From Prinsepia uniflora (lineage: Eukaryota > Streptophyta > Magnoliopsida > Rosales > Rosaceae), in NCBI GenBank assembly GCA_032719365.1, contig CM064866.1, positions 76,674,916-76,738,915 on the forward strand: DNA of 64,000 nt, given 5' to 3'. Shown piece by piece: positions 12,201 through 24,951 of this stretch. The first letter of the stretch is position 1. Each line of letters begins with the position of its first letter. Below the pieces are notes generated by a model that was not told where the DNA came from, searched no databases, and worked only from the letters and a program-made list of their open reading frames with translations. A program made the position numbers and the translations under genes.

Positions 12201-13059
12201 ATTAAAGTTTATTTAAAATTCAATATATGTGAGCAATATATAAATATTCCATCTATATAATATTGAAGATTAACTAATTAATTAATTTTTTAATTTTACT
12301 ATTGTGCTTTTATTTATTGAATGTAAAGGTTATTAATACATAAGCTAGTATTATTTTTGTAAAGAGTGGATGAAGCTTTTTGACCCTGTTTGCTTTATAA
12401 TAATACAAATAACCACCTAATTAATTTAGGTACATATATTTACATTCTACCCCTGGCGATATATTATCGTATCACTCTTTTGATTTATCTTAGATTTATC
12501 AAATTATTTTTGTACATATATAATAATAATAACTGCTAATTTCTAAATCATCGTGTTTAGATTATTTAAGTAAAAAATATTCAATAAAATTATAGGTCAT
12601 TTAGTCATTTAAATATATTAACTAAATGAACAGTTCGTCGTGAGAATCTTAATTCTTACCAAAATCGTTGATGTATTTAATGTATATGAATATCTAAACA
12701 ATCTTCAATTTTATTTATTTTTTAGGGATATGATTTTGGTATGAATATTTAGAGAATGAATAATTTCAACTATGATATATATATAAATATATATATATAT
12801 ACCGATAATTTAATAATTTAATCAATAAAAAAATATTTGGAGAAAATATTATTATTAGAATAAGGTGTAAATATTTTGTATTAATTTATCACAAGTGTGA
12901 ACAAACGGAAGACTAATTTGGGTGTTTATTAGACTTATTATTTACTCTTTACGGAGAAAAAGTGTCATCCAATTATATCCATGCAATGGGTCATTGGATT
13001 GTGCTAGTCACTCTCAAATTGGCATTAAAAATTAAATGAAATATAAATTAATAAAAGGG
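9290..13059. other. Intergenic, AT-rich
   Basis: No supported gene. The stretch contains the 57-bp duplication at 10112 and several poly-A/T and AT runs. A TATA-rich segment near 12773-12801 looks like simple sequence. Confidence 0.4.
10112..10225. repeat. 57-bp tandem duplication
   Basis: Two adjacent, essentially identical 57-bp units (10112-10168 and 10169-10225) starting CAGTTTTGACCCAATTTGCC. The identity implies a recent duplication. Confidence 0.9.
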
Positions 13060-13650
13060 ATAAGGTAACTGGCGCTTGATAAAGATGGATGCCCGGCCTG
13101 GTTTGGTTGGCTGCCCTGCCCCCTCACAAAGCTACCACCATATCCAGGAAACTTCCATGGCAGTACGAATACCCGATGATAGGTCAAAATTTAACAGAGC
13201 GGCCCCATTTATTTATGGGTCTTATATACAAGTAATTATAATTTGGACGACATGAATATTATCCCTCAATTGCTAAGATTCCGACCTGCAAAGTCTTTTC
13301 ACGCACGTACAGATACTGGGCGGTGGTCAAAGTTGAAAAGTCAGCGGAAGAGAGTGTGCCGATTGGCTGCTGCAGGATTAAGCTTGGTAACGTACAGGGA
13401 TACGAAAACGGTTTTACTAGCTGCATGTGGTGCTTTTTCTCTGAGTCAAAGTCTGTATGGTAGTGACACTCTATCGGCGTTACTGCTCAACAGTTTCTTC
13501 ACCGTCCATCTCTCGAGTGTCTGCCATATGTGTATATCATTACGCATATTATTCCCTAATTACGTCCGACAACATTATAGAGTCGGCATAGTTCCATATA
13601 GGAGTATTCCCTATTCCGCCTGCGTCCTTAAACCCTGCGCCACTTGAGTT
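13060..13650. other. GC-richer island with a 134-codon open frame, function unknown
   Basis: Against very AT-rich flanks this stretch has balanced composition. A TATA-like TTATATAC at about 13221 is followed by an open frame (13243-13647, +) of 134 codons. The translation has no recognisable domain and a weak start context. It may be a non-coding transcript, a regulatory block or an old gene remnant. I do not call it a gene. Confidence 0.3.
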
Positions 13651-14989
13651 GAGCCTATATTCTTATCAATAATGTTAATAAGGGAAAGCACATATTAATA
13701 CAGGTGAATCCTATTTGTATTAGTAGATCGAACTTTGTATTAGTGTGTTTAATTATAAATGTAATTTATAATTCTATATAATCCCTTTAGTATTGTCTTA
13801 TTCTATAAGATTTATTCTTTATTGGCCGAAACTAAAAGGACAATACTTGCATCGATCTTATATACCATGATAATACCTCTTCGTGCCATAATTTTGATTA
13901 TCGAATAGTCCATTTAATATATAAAATAGTTAATTTATTGTATTATTAAGAATTTTATTGTTTTTTTATATTTTCTAATACCGTTTATATCATTTTCAGA
14001 TAAGTATGAGTAACTTTCAAAGTTTAGATATTAATATTTTATATTTATTTTCAAAAATTATTTGAGAAGATAATTCTAACTAAATTTCATATTTTCAAAT
14101 TTTTTTTACGAATGAAAATCATTTTAATCCACCAAGCTTATCAAATATTATCTAATACTTTTGAATAATTACAGACTCACATGTACTTTATTTATTTTAT
14201 AAAGTTTTTTTTTTGGTTTTATTCCTTCTAGATAAATTATTGATTACCTGCTTGTTTTATTCTTTCGTAGATAAATTAATAATTATCTGTATATTTCTTA
14301 TTTTTCTATTCTATTTGAGAGAGGTATATTACGTATAATAGACCTTTATATACAATTAAAATTCTCATAGGTAAATTATATTTTTATGTGCAATTAAAAC
14401 TCCTATAAATTACGTAAAATAAATCAAACTATATAATATGTAATGGTAAGCTTGTAAATTCTTTAAAAATTAAGAGACTAAAATTAATTCTGCATTTTGA
14501 CCAACAATAAAAGAAATCAAGTTCTTATTATTTACAGTTCCTATTTACTGTACTAGACTAACTCATAATTTGAATTCTAAAAAAGGACCTGTATAAAATT
14601 GTCACTATGAACAACTTTGGTAAGAGTTAAAATCCTCATAACCAAATCTCCATTTATTAAGTATATATGAATGAGTAAACGATCTCTATTCTTGTTTATT
14701 TTTTATGGAGATAATGTTGACATGATGATTTAGAAAATGAATTATAATGTATATGTACAAAAAAATAATAATTGAAAGAGTAGTATGATAAAGTGTGGAT
14801 TGGATTATAATCATAATCATTCATTAGAGAGCCCAAAATCAACTTGGATTGGATTGTTTGGAATCCAATATCAACCTTAAAAGTCATAGAATTCACAATC
14901 CAATCCAATTTGCGGGATTATACGAAATTATCAAAATAAAAAATTGAATATTAACTTAATCCAAACAGTTAACCGGGTATTGTAATCCT

Positions 14990-15190
14990 CTCTAATCCAT
15001 TCTAATCCAATTCAATATAATATAATTCAGTTGACTTATATAATCCAATTCAATCTTGGTAACCAACCAACCATGACCTTAGGTAATTTAGCCTCTCGGT
15101 ACTCTAATCCATTCTAGTCCAATTCTATTAACTCGTATAATCCAATCCAATCTTGGTTACCAACCAAACCAACCATGACCTTAGGTAACC
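14990..15190. repeat. Imperfect ~90-bp direct duplication
   Basis: Two similar runs share TCTAATCCATTCTA, ATATAATCCAA-type and CAACCATGACCTTAGGTA phrases, at about 14990-15086 and 15100-15189. The flanking 14.79-14.91 kb also has repeated GGATTGGATT motifs. This is probably a degenerate repeat element. Confidence 0.6.
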
Positions 15191-17018
15191 AGCTTCACTG
15201 CCTTCACATATGCACTCGTTTTTCTTCTTTTGTAATTAGCCTGTTTATGTGCGTTGTTTCTTTTTTGATTTATTCAAAGCCTCATGACAGTATTAGATCG
15301 AAGAAGATGATTGCTTGCTAAGTAGATAGGGAGAATCTGAGAAGAAGCTTTTGTGATTGGCTTTCTTAATTCTCAAAAAATGAATACATGCATCACACAA
15401 TACAATGAACAAAGATGGCTGTAACAGCAGACTTAATAGCCAAGACTACAGCTGGCTTTGACAGCTAACAGTAACAACCTGCAAGGCTGCAACAATATAC
15501 CACAATCTACCTGTACCCGAGAAACCCAATAACTCAAAAAACAAAATAAAATGTACGTACAAGGAATATTATGAGGAACTGATGTCGGCTACGAACTACG
15601 AAGGGAGGAGGACCATCAAATTCATCGAGCATTTGGGGCCAAGGAAATCTTATAAATCAAACAAAATTTGCCATCATTGCTCTCTCCTTAATTTCAACTC
15701 CCAAAATGAGTTGGACCCGCAACCAGAATTCTATAAGGAACGTACGCCGCAAGGGCTAGGGAACGACAGTCCGTGGTGGCCTTGTCACCTCACATTGAAT
15801 ATAGTTGGATTGCGGCCGGTGACTATCAGGCGTGTAAAAAAATTCAGTAGTAACTTGATTAGAGCGAATTGCTATACCACTGTTGGCGACCACCCACTGC
15901 ACTTTGATAATGGTTGATCGTTACGGTGACTGTCCACCGCAATCTGCTAATAAGTTCGGCGGGGGTCACACTGATAATCGTCAAGTTGCAGTGACTGTCC
16001 ACCAAAAGGTGTAAACAAGTTTGGTAGACCCACAATGAAATTCTATTTAATTCTCGATGACCTCTCACCTCCACCGAAATACGAAATCATGTTCGCTAGG
16101 ATTGCACGGAATTAAAATCTAATAGTACTATTGCACACTGATAATTGTTGAGTGGAAGGACACTCATAAAAAACAAGGTCGATACATGTAGGCACTGTTA
16201 ATTTTCGTATATTGCGTCACCTCTTTCTTAACTTTTTTCTCTACCCTATCTCTAGAAAACCAGCGAGACTAAACCCTAGTCGTCGATCCCTTTTGGGATC
16301 GTCAGCAGCCCTTTTTCGTCTCCCTTTCCCCTTCTCTTCTTTGGTCTTCTTCATCTCTTTCCCTTGCTCTCGTTTAGCCTTGCCGACTTTGCTGTCTGGA
16401 CTAGCTTCGACTGTGCTCCTATGGCGGATGGGCGTTGGTGCAAAGGTGTGCTTGCCACCGAGGTAGCCTATCTGGGCGGCCTGATATTGGACTCGTGGCG
16501 TGAGCTCTGTTTGTTGGATAGAACGTGGTGGAAAGTCCCAATCTGACTGAGATCTTTGCGGGCGATAAGATCTAACTGCAACGACGGTGGTTGCGACAGG
16601 GGTACTGCATCGACGGTAATGCAGCATGCGGTGTGGCCTTGCCTTCGACTGCGGCGATGTGTGTAGCATTATTGTGTCTGCAACGACGACGGCGATGTGT
16701 GTAGCATTATTGTGTTTGCAACGACGACTGCTGCTACGGCGGTAGCCACAACGGTGGCTCCGAAAGTGGTTGCGATAGTGGCAATGGTGTGGGTGAGGAT
16801 TGGTTGTTTTGGGTTGGGTGGATGTCGTGACCTTGGTTGACTGGCTTTGCTTCTTGGGCTCTCTGGGCTTTAGATAGTGGTGTTGGTCCAATCCCTTGTG
16901 GGCTGGACCTTGGTTTGCTCTCTCTAGCCGTGTTGGATTTGGAGATAGCTTTTATTCTTTAGGGCTTCTGCCTTAAGTATATTTTGCATTTTTGTACTAG
17001 GTTTGGATTATTGTTTTT
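15191..17018. other. Unassigned repeat-like sequence left of the Pack element
   Basis: No supported gene. At about 15905-16025 there is an imperfect internal duplication around GTGACTGTCCACC. The 16.2-17.0 kb part is CT-rich, then GT-rich and GC-richer than its surroundings, resembling a retroelement leader or an untranslated region. Its open frames show no known domain. Confidence 0.3.
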
Positions 17019-17230
17019 GGTCTTATTATTTAAAATGCACACAGAACAAGTCAGCGATTCTTAATTTGCACCAAAAATTGAAACTTAACTCAAAATGCAC
17101 AAAGAACAGTAGCAACGTCAAAACCATTATACTAAAAAACTGACTTCGTTTTAAACTCCGTGAAGTGTGCAAATATGACATCTATGTGATAGTTTTTAGG
17201 TGGGTATTTTAGTCATTTTGTGAAGGAGGA
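17019..17230 (+). repeat. Left terminal inverted repeat of the Pack-type element
   Basis: Inverted partner of 24730-24943. The copies are similar but not identical, with scattered substitutions and small indels, so the insertion is not recent. Confidence 0.75.
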
Positions 17231-17820
17231 GTTCTTCTTCTTCCTCGCTAGTACTTCATCTTCCTCATAATTTTAGACCTAGTCACCGCACTCCCATAAC
17301 CATTCTTCTTCTTCCTCACTTCATCTTCCTCACCCAGCTAACCATAATATCTCCCTCTTCTCTTTGATATCATCGAAGCTTGAAGACACCTTCACGCCTC
17401 ACAGCCTCGCACCCATCGCCTAAGGCCCTGAACCTTCTTTGACAAAGGCTCGAAGCCTCATTCTCTGTCAAACGGTTGAAGGGTTAAAGCCTCTGTCTCC
17501 CTCGAGGCCTCCGTCTCAAAGTTTTATCTCAAAGTCTCCGTCTCCGCTTCCTCAAAGTCTAGAAGCCTCAAAGTTTCGTCGAAGCCCATTGCGATCGTGA
17601 GGTTCGAAATCCATCGCGATCGTGAGAAAAAAATTGGTTAAATTGGTCAAGAATTGAATTGAACCAATTCAACCAATTTTCAATTTAGTTACGAACTGAA
17701 TCGAAACTGATTGCTCAGCCGATTCGATTTTGATTTTGGAAAAAAAAAAACCAAACCGAAAATTCAATTAACAGCCTTAGTAGTGGTTTCTTGTTTGGAG
17801 GTGGTGGGGTGGTGGTTGAT

Positions 17821-20800
17821 TGTAACGCCCCGGAAATTCGGAAAATGTAATACTGTTAAATATTGAATAAAATGACGTTTTTACCCCTGTGTTTGGTGTG
17901 GTCAAACTGTTGACTTTTTGATTGGGGGGTCGAACGGACGTTGAGCAATGACCGTGACGTAATTAGGGACGTCACGAGTTCATAGACAGGTGGCACGTCC
18001 GATTCGGACGAACAGGGTGAAGGTTATGACGTTCGGAAGTCCAGGGGCATTATCGTAATTTGGACGTTATAAGGGAAAAAGTTGACTTTTTGTTTGACAA
18101 TTGGTTTTCATATGACTCGAAGACCGTTAGGTTCGTCTCAAAGCCCCGAGTTCAATGACAGGCGGCACGCTTGAAACGGACATCGGATGACCGAGTTACG
18201 GGTCACGGAAGTTGGAGGCCATTTTGGTAATTATTGCACTGAGGGGGTATTTTGGTCTTTTTACACGGCGGTTACTGTAGCACCACCGTGAAAAACGGAG
18301 TGCACGACCATGCCGTGGTGTTTTGTGCGTGCCAATTGTTTATGGCTTTAGTTGATTGAACAGATGGATTGTTTATGTGAATTTAGGCAGTGGGAAGCAC
18401 ACATGGGTGTTTGATCAGAGCTCTGAGCACGGGCTGGGATTAGAAATGGCCATGGTTTCTGTGTTTGCGGGAAACCATTTTCAGAGACCTCAGTTGGTCT
18501 CCCACGAGCTGCTGGCCACACTGATCAACTAACCGTGTAAGGGAGTGGAAAGAAGATTCATTTGGGGTCATTTGAGCATCAGTTGTGAGGGCTGAGATTG
18601 AGAGAAACCGTGAAGAACCATTTCGGGTTTTTGGGGGGAAAATTCAAAGTTCAATTTCTACGAGTTTTGAGACCAATCTCAACACTGAGGAAGCTTTCTG
18701 AGAGTGACAGAAACACGACCGTGCAAGAATTGAGGGGGATTGATCATTGTTTGCCCAGGAACCTGAGTTCCAGTTAAGAGAAAAACCAGTTTGGAGGGAA
18801 AATCGAAGATCAAATTGTGGGGCCTTTTGAGCGAAACCAAGGGCCGTATTAGTCTTCTGGGAGCAAAAGGAAACCGACCACATCGAATTCGAAGGACATC
18901 ACTCACGAATTGGCCAAGAACTGAGGCCCCTGGTTCTGAGAATTGTCGAGCTTGAGGAAGACGACTTCCAGGTTAGTTTGGGGTCAATTGGTTGGATTTT
19001 ATGGTTCGTTTAGGCCCCCTTAGGCTACTGGTGAGGTTAATTGGTTAATGGAACTGTTTTGGGTGAGTTCTAGATGAGGACCTGTTCGACTGTTCGAGCT
19101 TGGTTTGATCGATTTAGGGACAGTCGAGGTAAATCGTTGGTACAGACCTAAAATTAAAAGGTTATAGAAGAATTTAGGATCAAAAACGAGAGAAAATGAT
19201 TGAGAATTGAAGGCTAACTGGTCGGGTTGAATCGCGGGTAATAGACCCGTTTAACAGGTTATTCGGGTGAGGGAGAAAACACTGTAGCTGGGCGCGTGGC
19301 CTTCACGCGCAGCCACTTTGGGTGGCGCGTGACGGCGCGTGGGAGGTCTTTTCCGATCACGTTCAACTGAGGTTTTCTTCCTTTTAATGTTCTTAACATT
19401 TTATTTTTAGGGTTCGAGTTGATCGGGAGTCGTTCGGGATAATTTCGGGAGTTCGGAAGTTTAGGTCCTTAAGGTTAATCTCGTCGAAAAATCCGGAAAA
19501 ATTAGGGAAAATCTTACGAGTTATTTGGGGATGATTGTAACCTTCCTTGTACGTTTTTACAGGCCCGGACATTTCCGAAGCTACTGAGGAGCGCACGGGG
19601 CGCGATTGACGCGTTCTAAAACCGTGAGTGGACTTTTGATTTCCAAATTGTGCATGCATGACTATTTTATTCATCTATCTTGTGTTTTCACTTATGATTT
19701 TATGTTGATAAATAGGCTATTTCAGTTTTACGTGATTTCACGCTTTTCGAGATAAATATCGTATTTCACGCATTTCGAGGTTACGGTTTTCGCCTATGCA
19801 TGAATGATGTTCTGATGAAGTATTTGGTTATGATTATGCATGTTACGTATTTATGATGTGTTGATTATAAGTGTGAAGTGACTTTCGGGAATTGCATGTT
19901 TTGGTAATTGCATGTGAATTCGGACACAAGTCCTATTTTGACAAGTTATGTTTTCGGAATGAATTTTTGGAAAATTGATCATGAGGAATTGTGTTATAAA
20001 TGGTTTTGGGTTTAAAGACCCGGTTAATTGATGATGGGGGCGGGCCCGGTAAATTGAGTTTAAAGACTTGTGAGTTTAAAGACTCGGTTATTGTGATACC
20101 ACCGAGGCATATTGATTATATTTTGAGTTTAAATGACAGGACCCGTCCCAACTGGACGTCAAAAACCGTGCCCGGTCCTGCTCCCGTCTGACAAGTCAAC
20201 TAAAGGTCCGAAACTCCCCTTCAGTGCTTGCCAGACAAGGGATGTTTGCGCGGATTTCTGCTGCTGTCACTGCCTCACGATCAGTCCCGAACGTCGTACT
20301 ACGGCCTGGAGGGTCACAAAACAGAAAAGGTGTGAGTGGACAAAAATGACCTCTTATAAAAACATTTATCAAAATACAATCTTACCCTCCAGTTTTCACA
20401 AACTTGCATGCATATCGTAAAACATGAGTGACCGATAAAATCAAAACATATTTTCCCATGGTCCATAAAACTCATGTTCACCAAATCAGTTCATGTTATA
20501 AAACATCAAATCCCGGCTCTCAGGCCAACACATGTGAAAACATAATCACTGGCCACAAAGACCAAAAATCCGTACTCAATACCAGTACATCATCACAACA
20601 ACATCAATCAGCACTAATCACCAGTGCACCAGAACTATAACAATCCAATCAATCTGCACTACTCACAAGTGCATAAAACATCACAAATCACATCTGCACT
20701 ACTCACAAGTGCACAATCAATCAAACTGCACTATTCACAAATGCCGCACTACGCGTAGGCCAATATCCAGTCACTCTCTCGGGAACAGACACTCTGGGCT

Positions 20801-23800
20801 CAACCCCCTCGGGCTCAGTCACCTCTGGGCGAACACATCCCCAGGCTCAGACACCTCCGAGTGGTACATCCAGGCTCAGTCTCATCCGAGAAGCTGGTTA
20901 CCATAGGATCAACTCCCGATCCTACAATCACATCCCCCAAGCTCCGGCCGTCTGGGTAATCCCCCCAAGCACCGACCGTCTGGGAACATCACAATCACAA
21001 TGAAAACCATCCCGGGAATTACATCCCAAAACATTTCAATCAAATCTTGACTTCATACCAAGTCAAGATCATCCCTGGCTGGGTCTCAAACCCAAAATAC
21101 CATTTACACGTATTTCTTTAAAATCACCTTTTAGAACAATAAAATAATCCAGAAATCATCATTGACTTACCAACTAAGTCAAAATATCATTTTAGAAATC
21201 ATTTAGACTCCGAGCCTAGCCCAAAACATCATTTGCACGTTCCTCGTAAGACGTGCCCGAAAGACTGATTAAAATAATCATAAAATCCCAATAAATCATT
21301 AATTTCACAAATTCACAGGTGACTCCAAATCCGAGTAAAAATCACTATTCACTTGGGTTCTCATGCCCAAAATAACATTATCACGCAAATCCATGCGTTG
21401 CAACCTCCGTTGCCAATTTTCACGTAAATCCACAAAATTGACCCTTGACTCATTCCCGAGTCATCACATCATTTTTCAATCCATGACTCAATAATCCGAG
21501 TCCAACCATTATTTTCAATCAATTTCAATCCCGGACTCATAAACCAAGTCCAAACATCATTTTTACTAAATTTCGTAATTTCTCGAAAATCGCCCAAAAT
21601 AATAATATAATAATCATAAAACCGAGAAATTACCGGATTGAAACATAAATCATGCCCAAGCATATAAAATCATATAATAAGGCATTTAAATCATATATGC
21701 ATGCATCACGGTTAGAAAACAAAGTCCACTCACACACACCGTCCAAAACGGTCCGTTTCCGAGCTGCACGTTTTTCTGTAAAATCTGGAAATCACAACTC
21801 CTGTCCAAAATCATTATAGAGGGTTACTAACATCTCAAAATACATCATATAATTTTCCCCAATTTTTCCGGGATTTAAATACGTATTTTAAACGTAAAAC
21901 AAAACTTCGGATATGTGGAACATTATCGAAACAATATCCGATTTCACCGAAATCAACGTCAAAATGTTCGTTACACTGAGAGGATCAAAAGTCATGTTGA
22001 CCTCACCTTGAGACTAGGCCGGACGCGCCCCCACGCGCCGCCGTGAGTGGCTGCGCGTGAAATCCACGCGCCAGCTACAGTGCTGCTACAGTGCTGCTAC
22101 AGTGCTCATCCTTCACCCGTTTGTCTGGTAAACGGGTTGAAAACCCCGCGAACAGACCCGGTTCAAACTCACCCAATTCGACACCAATTTAATCCGTTCT
22201 TTCCACTGATCCCTTCTAATCCAACTCTAATTGAGTTCTGTAAGTTCAATTACTCGAATCATGGTCTAAATCCTCACGACTCTCGATCGATCATTGACGG
22301 GTTTCCAATTCGGGTTCACCAATTCCGTCCCTGATTTCCAAATTAATTCATAGAGTAAGCATCGTGAGAGTGTATTGAATGTTTTTCCAAGATCAATTTG
22401 AAGAATTCTTACCTCTAACCCGTTGAACCCAAGCTCGATTTTGAGCTGCCATGGAAGCTCAGTTCTTCCTCAATCCGACACGGTTTCACTTTGGTTTTGA
22501 TGCAGGAAGGTCCGTTTTGATCTCAGGAGTCGAATTGAATCCTCAATTTCGATCCTCACAGCTCACAATCCCGAATTCGAAAGTCCCCCAAATTCTATGA
22601 ATTTTCGAACCAAAATTCTCCCAGAGACCTCACTGTCACTCGAATCTCTCTCTCTCAATCCGGCTTCCTCAGTCTCCCAATTGCACAATGAGGCTGAGAC
22701 ACGGGTTAATTAGCTGCTAATTGATAATGATTAAGACAACCCATAATGTGGGGGTTAATGTCCAAATGATGGTGTTTTTCCATGATTCCCGTTCTATGTT
22801 AGCTGGGACATGGAAGATGACAAAGTGACAGATGTCACAATCTGGTAGCAAGAATCAAGGTCAAAAGACCATTTTGCCCTTCGTACGACAAATTACCATT
22901 TCGCCCCTAGACATCCGTGACCCGTAACTTGGTCACCCGAACTCTGTTTTCGACGTGCCGCCTGTCGTTGGATTCGTATCAATAAGACCTACGTAACGGT
23001 CCTTGGCCCTCGTCCATCGAACCTCCCGATCAAAAAGTCAACATTCGACCTTAAATAACCAAAATTACCAAAATGCCCCTCAACTTCCGAACGTCATAAC
23101 TTTCACCTCGAATGTCGGAATCGAACGTGCCACCTGTCTATGAACTCGTGACGTCCCGAACTACGTCACAGTCATTGGTCAAAGTCCGTTTGACCGCCCG
23201 AACTAAAAGTCAACATTTTGCCCACGCTAGGGGCAAAACGGTCATTTTGCACGTTTCGTCCGATTTCACTCAACTAATCCCCGATTAGTCATTCTAAACC
23301 ATAATTAATTAATATTCAATCCCGATATTCGGGACGGGTCATTACATTAAAGACTCGCTGATATCCCGGGAAGGCCTGATATTGAGTTTAAAGACTCGGA
23401 TGGATCCAACGGTTTAATTGTGATTATTGATTCACTTTCTACTTGATTCGCGTAATTAATGTTTCAAAATGACGGTTTCTGGATTTTGGTAATATTATAT
23501 TATTTTACACGAGTTATAATGGTTTTCTGTAATGTTTCCCACGTGTTTCGGAAAAAAGGGGCTTCGAATGTTTAATACGCGTTTTTCAAATATCTGGTTA
23601 TGCATGCGTGTTATAAAACTAGAGGGCGAACCCCGTTTTCCTTAAACTGTTTTCTGCAACTTTTGTTTCGGTCCACTCACACTTTGTTGTTTTAATTACC
23701 CTCCAGGTTGTAGTACAAGTTCGGGGGCTAGCGCCGAGGCAGAGACAGATGCATAAAGTTTTCCGTTGCGGAGTAGTTAGTTCATAGAGTAGGATCTGTT

Positions 23801-23997
23801 CTTTAACTTGTTTTGTAATATTATTCTCTGTGAAACTGTGGACTTGACGTCTAGTCGGATGTATTTGTTTAATCTCCCTGGTCTGACAATGGGTGTGATA
23901 TAATATTATTTAGTTTTCCGGTCTTTTGGATTCGATTGTCAGACGGGAGCAGCATGCTTCCCGATTATCGAAGCGATAATCGGGGTGGGTCCTGTCA
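17821..23997 (+). mobile_element. ~3-kb solo LTR (outer), split by a nested LTR
   Basis: The sequence starts TGTAACGCCCCGGAA at 17821 and ends GGGTCCTGTCA at 23997. The 5-bp target duplication TTGAT is exact on both sides (17816-17820 and 23998-24002). Removing the nested insertion (20134-23351) leaves about 2.96 kb. No open frames, primer site or second LTR are present inside, so it is read as a solo LTR. It is homologous to 51919-54897 and to the nested copy, for example in the segments around ACGTTCGGAAGT and CGCGCAGCCAC. A run of TTTAAAGAC(C/T)CGG-type motifs at 20005-20130 forms a degenerate minisatellite. Confidence 0.85.
20134..23346 (-). mobile_element. ~3.2-kb solo LTR nested in the outer LTR
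   Basis: In minus orientation it starts TGTAATGACCCGTCCCG (right end 23346) and ends GACGGGTCCTGTCA (left end 20134). The exact 5-bp target duplication TTAAA is at 20129-20133 and 23347-23351. It interrupts the outer LTR inside one of its TTTAAAGACTCG motifs, and the outer sequence resumes on the other side. No gag or pol frames are visible. It is the same family as 51919-54897, in the opposite orientation. Confidence 0.9.
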
Positions 23998-24181
23998 TTG
24001 ATGGAGTTCCTTGTACCTGTTAGCTTTGATGGAGTTCCTTCATTTGATTTCCTAAAATAGCAAACCATTGGTTTTTTCATTAATTTACATAAATTTCAAG
24101 TTTTAGCACGATCATTAACAACTGGATCTCCAAAACATTGATGGGATCAGGCATTGGAGGCCGCAAACAATTAAAGCTTAC

Positions 24182-24652
24182 CCTTTTGGTAAATGCAGCG
24201 ACAAAGAGGCCGGTGGCGAGGCCAAGAAGGCAACCAATGAGAAGCCAAGCCCACTCGGGAAGGGCACTATCAGCGAGCTCATCATTTCCATCGATCCCGG
24301 ACGGAGACTCATGTTACTACTGATGTTGATGATGTTGAATATGATTTTGATTAAGGTGGTGATCGATAGGGGAACGATGCTCTCTAACCTCTCTTCGATT
24401 GTTATTATCTCGACCGCGCTTGAAACTGAGCCCACGACTGGAGAGCTCTCCTGCCCCGTCCAAATGCTTGATCAGTATGCCTCCGACTCCGTCTCTTCTA
24501 CTAGACTGATTGATATTGCTCTTTCTGCTGCTTATTCCTTCTTGAGCTTCCAAGTAATTGTCGCTTTTTGCAGAAGGCCCAGCCTTTTAGTATTTGTCGA
24601 TGTTGTTGGAGGATATCAGCAGATGGGTATCATCGCTGAATTCCTCTCCTGA
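24182..24652 (-). pseudogene. Captured fragment of a CLC-f type chloride channel gene (exon 1)
   Basis: One minus-strand frame gives a recognisable plant CLC-f N-terminus: GEEFSDDTHLL, then GGILIKHLD, SSRGLSFKRGRD and SALPEWAWLLIGCLLGLATG before FVAAFTKR. The last part is the first membrane helix of the channel. The frame contains three stops (one after NNIDKY, two together after HQHQ) and has lost its start codon. It ends at what was a splice donor (AAAAGG|GTAAGC at 24182/24181), with intron sequence continuing to about 24.05 kb. The capture was therefore from genomic DNA. It cannot make a channel. The family assignment is from remembered CLC-f sequence and is fairly sure. Confidence 0.7.
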
Positions 24653-24729
24653 CCAGATGCATTGATGCAATGAGAAATGGTGGTGAAATTTGGGAAGAAG
24701 AACTAGATTGAGTGCAATTTTCAAACCCC

Positions 24730-24943
24730 AACGCCTCCTTCACAAAATGACTAAAATACTCACCTAAAAACTATCCCCTAGATGCCATATTTGCATACTT
24801 CACAGAGTTTAAAACGGAATCAGTTTTTTGGTGCAACAATTTTGACGTTACTACTGTTCTGGGTGCATTTTGAAGCAAATTTTAATTGTGGGTGCAAATT
24901 GAGAATCACTTACTTGTTCTGAGTGTATTTTAAGTAATAAACC
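24730..24943 (-). repeat. Right terminal inverted repeat of the Pack-type element
   Basis: The reverse complement aligns with 17019-17230 along its length, ending at ACTTAAAATACACTCAG, which corresponds to ATTTAAAATGCACACAG on the left. Confidence 0.75.
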
Positions 24944-24951
24944 TTGTTTTT

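Larger units (their letters stand above)
17019..24943. mobile_element. Long-TIR Pack-type DNA transposon with host gene fragment, interrupted by nested LTRs
   Basis: A ~210-bp segment at the left (about 17019-17230) recurs as a close inverted copy at the right (about 24730-24943). Shared landmarks include AGAACAGTAG, AAAAAACTGA, GTTTTAAACTC, ATAGTTTTTAGGTG and TTTTAGTCATTTTGTGAAGG. The 8-mer TTGTTTTT flanks both outer ends (17011-17018 and 24944-24951). This could be a target duplication but is low-complexity. No transposase is visible. After removing the nested LTRs the element is about 1.7 kb. Its right half carries a broken CLC-f-like exon, so it is best described as a Pack-MULE-like element. 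Confidence 0.72.

Noticed and set aside
13330..13460. A possible microRNA precursor: a segment resembling the miR156 motif (GGAAGAGAGTG) with a partly complementary TTTTTCTCTGAGTC downstream
   Set aside because: The pairing is poor by eye and the motif differs from miR156 at several positions, so it is not called.
16241..16891. 216-codon minus-strand open frame
   Set aside because: The composition is low-complexity (His/Arg/Ser-rich), with no domain and no splice or promoter context. Probably a chance frame in a GC-richer repeat-like stretch.
17821..23997. Reading the nested pair as one ~6-kb LTR retrotransposon with inverted ends
   Set aside because: Each part has its own TSD (TTGAT outside, TTAAA inside) and the outer sequence resumes after the insert. 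Two separate insertions explain it better.
24311..24652. 113-codon plus-strand open frame
   Set aside because: It lies antisense to the CLC-f-like peptide, which explains the composition. No domain on the plus strand.
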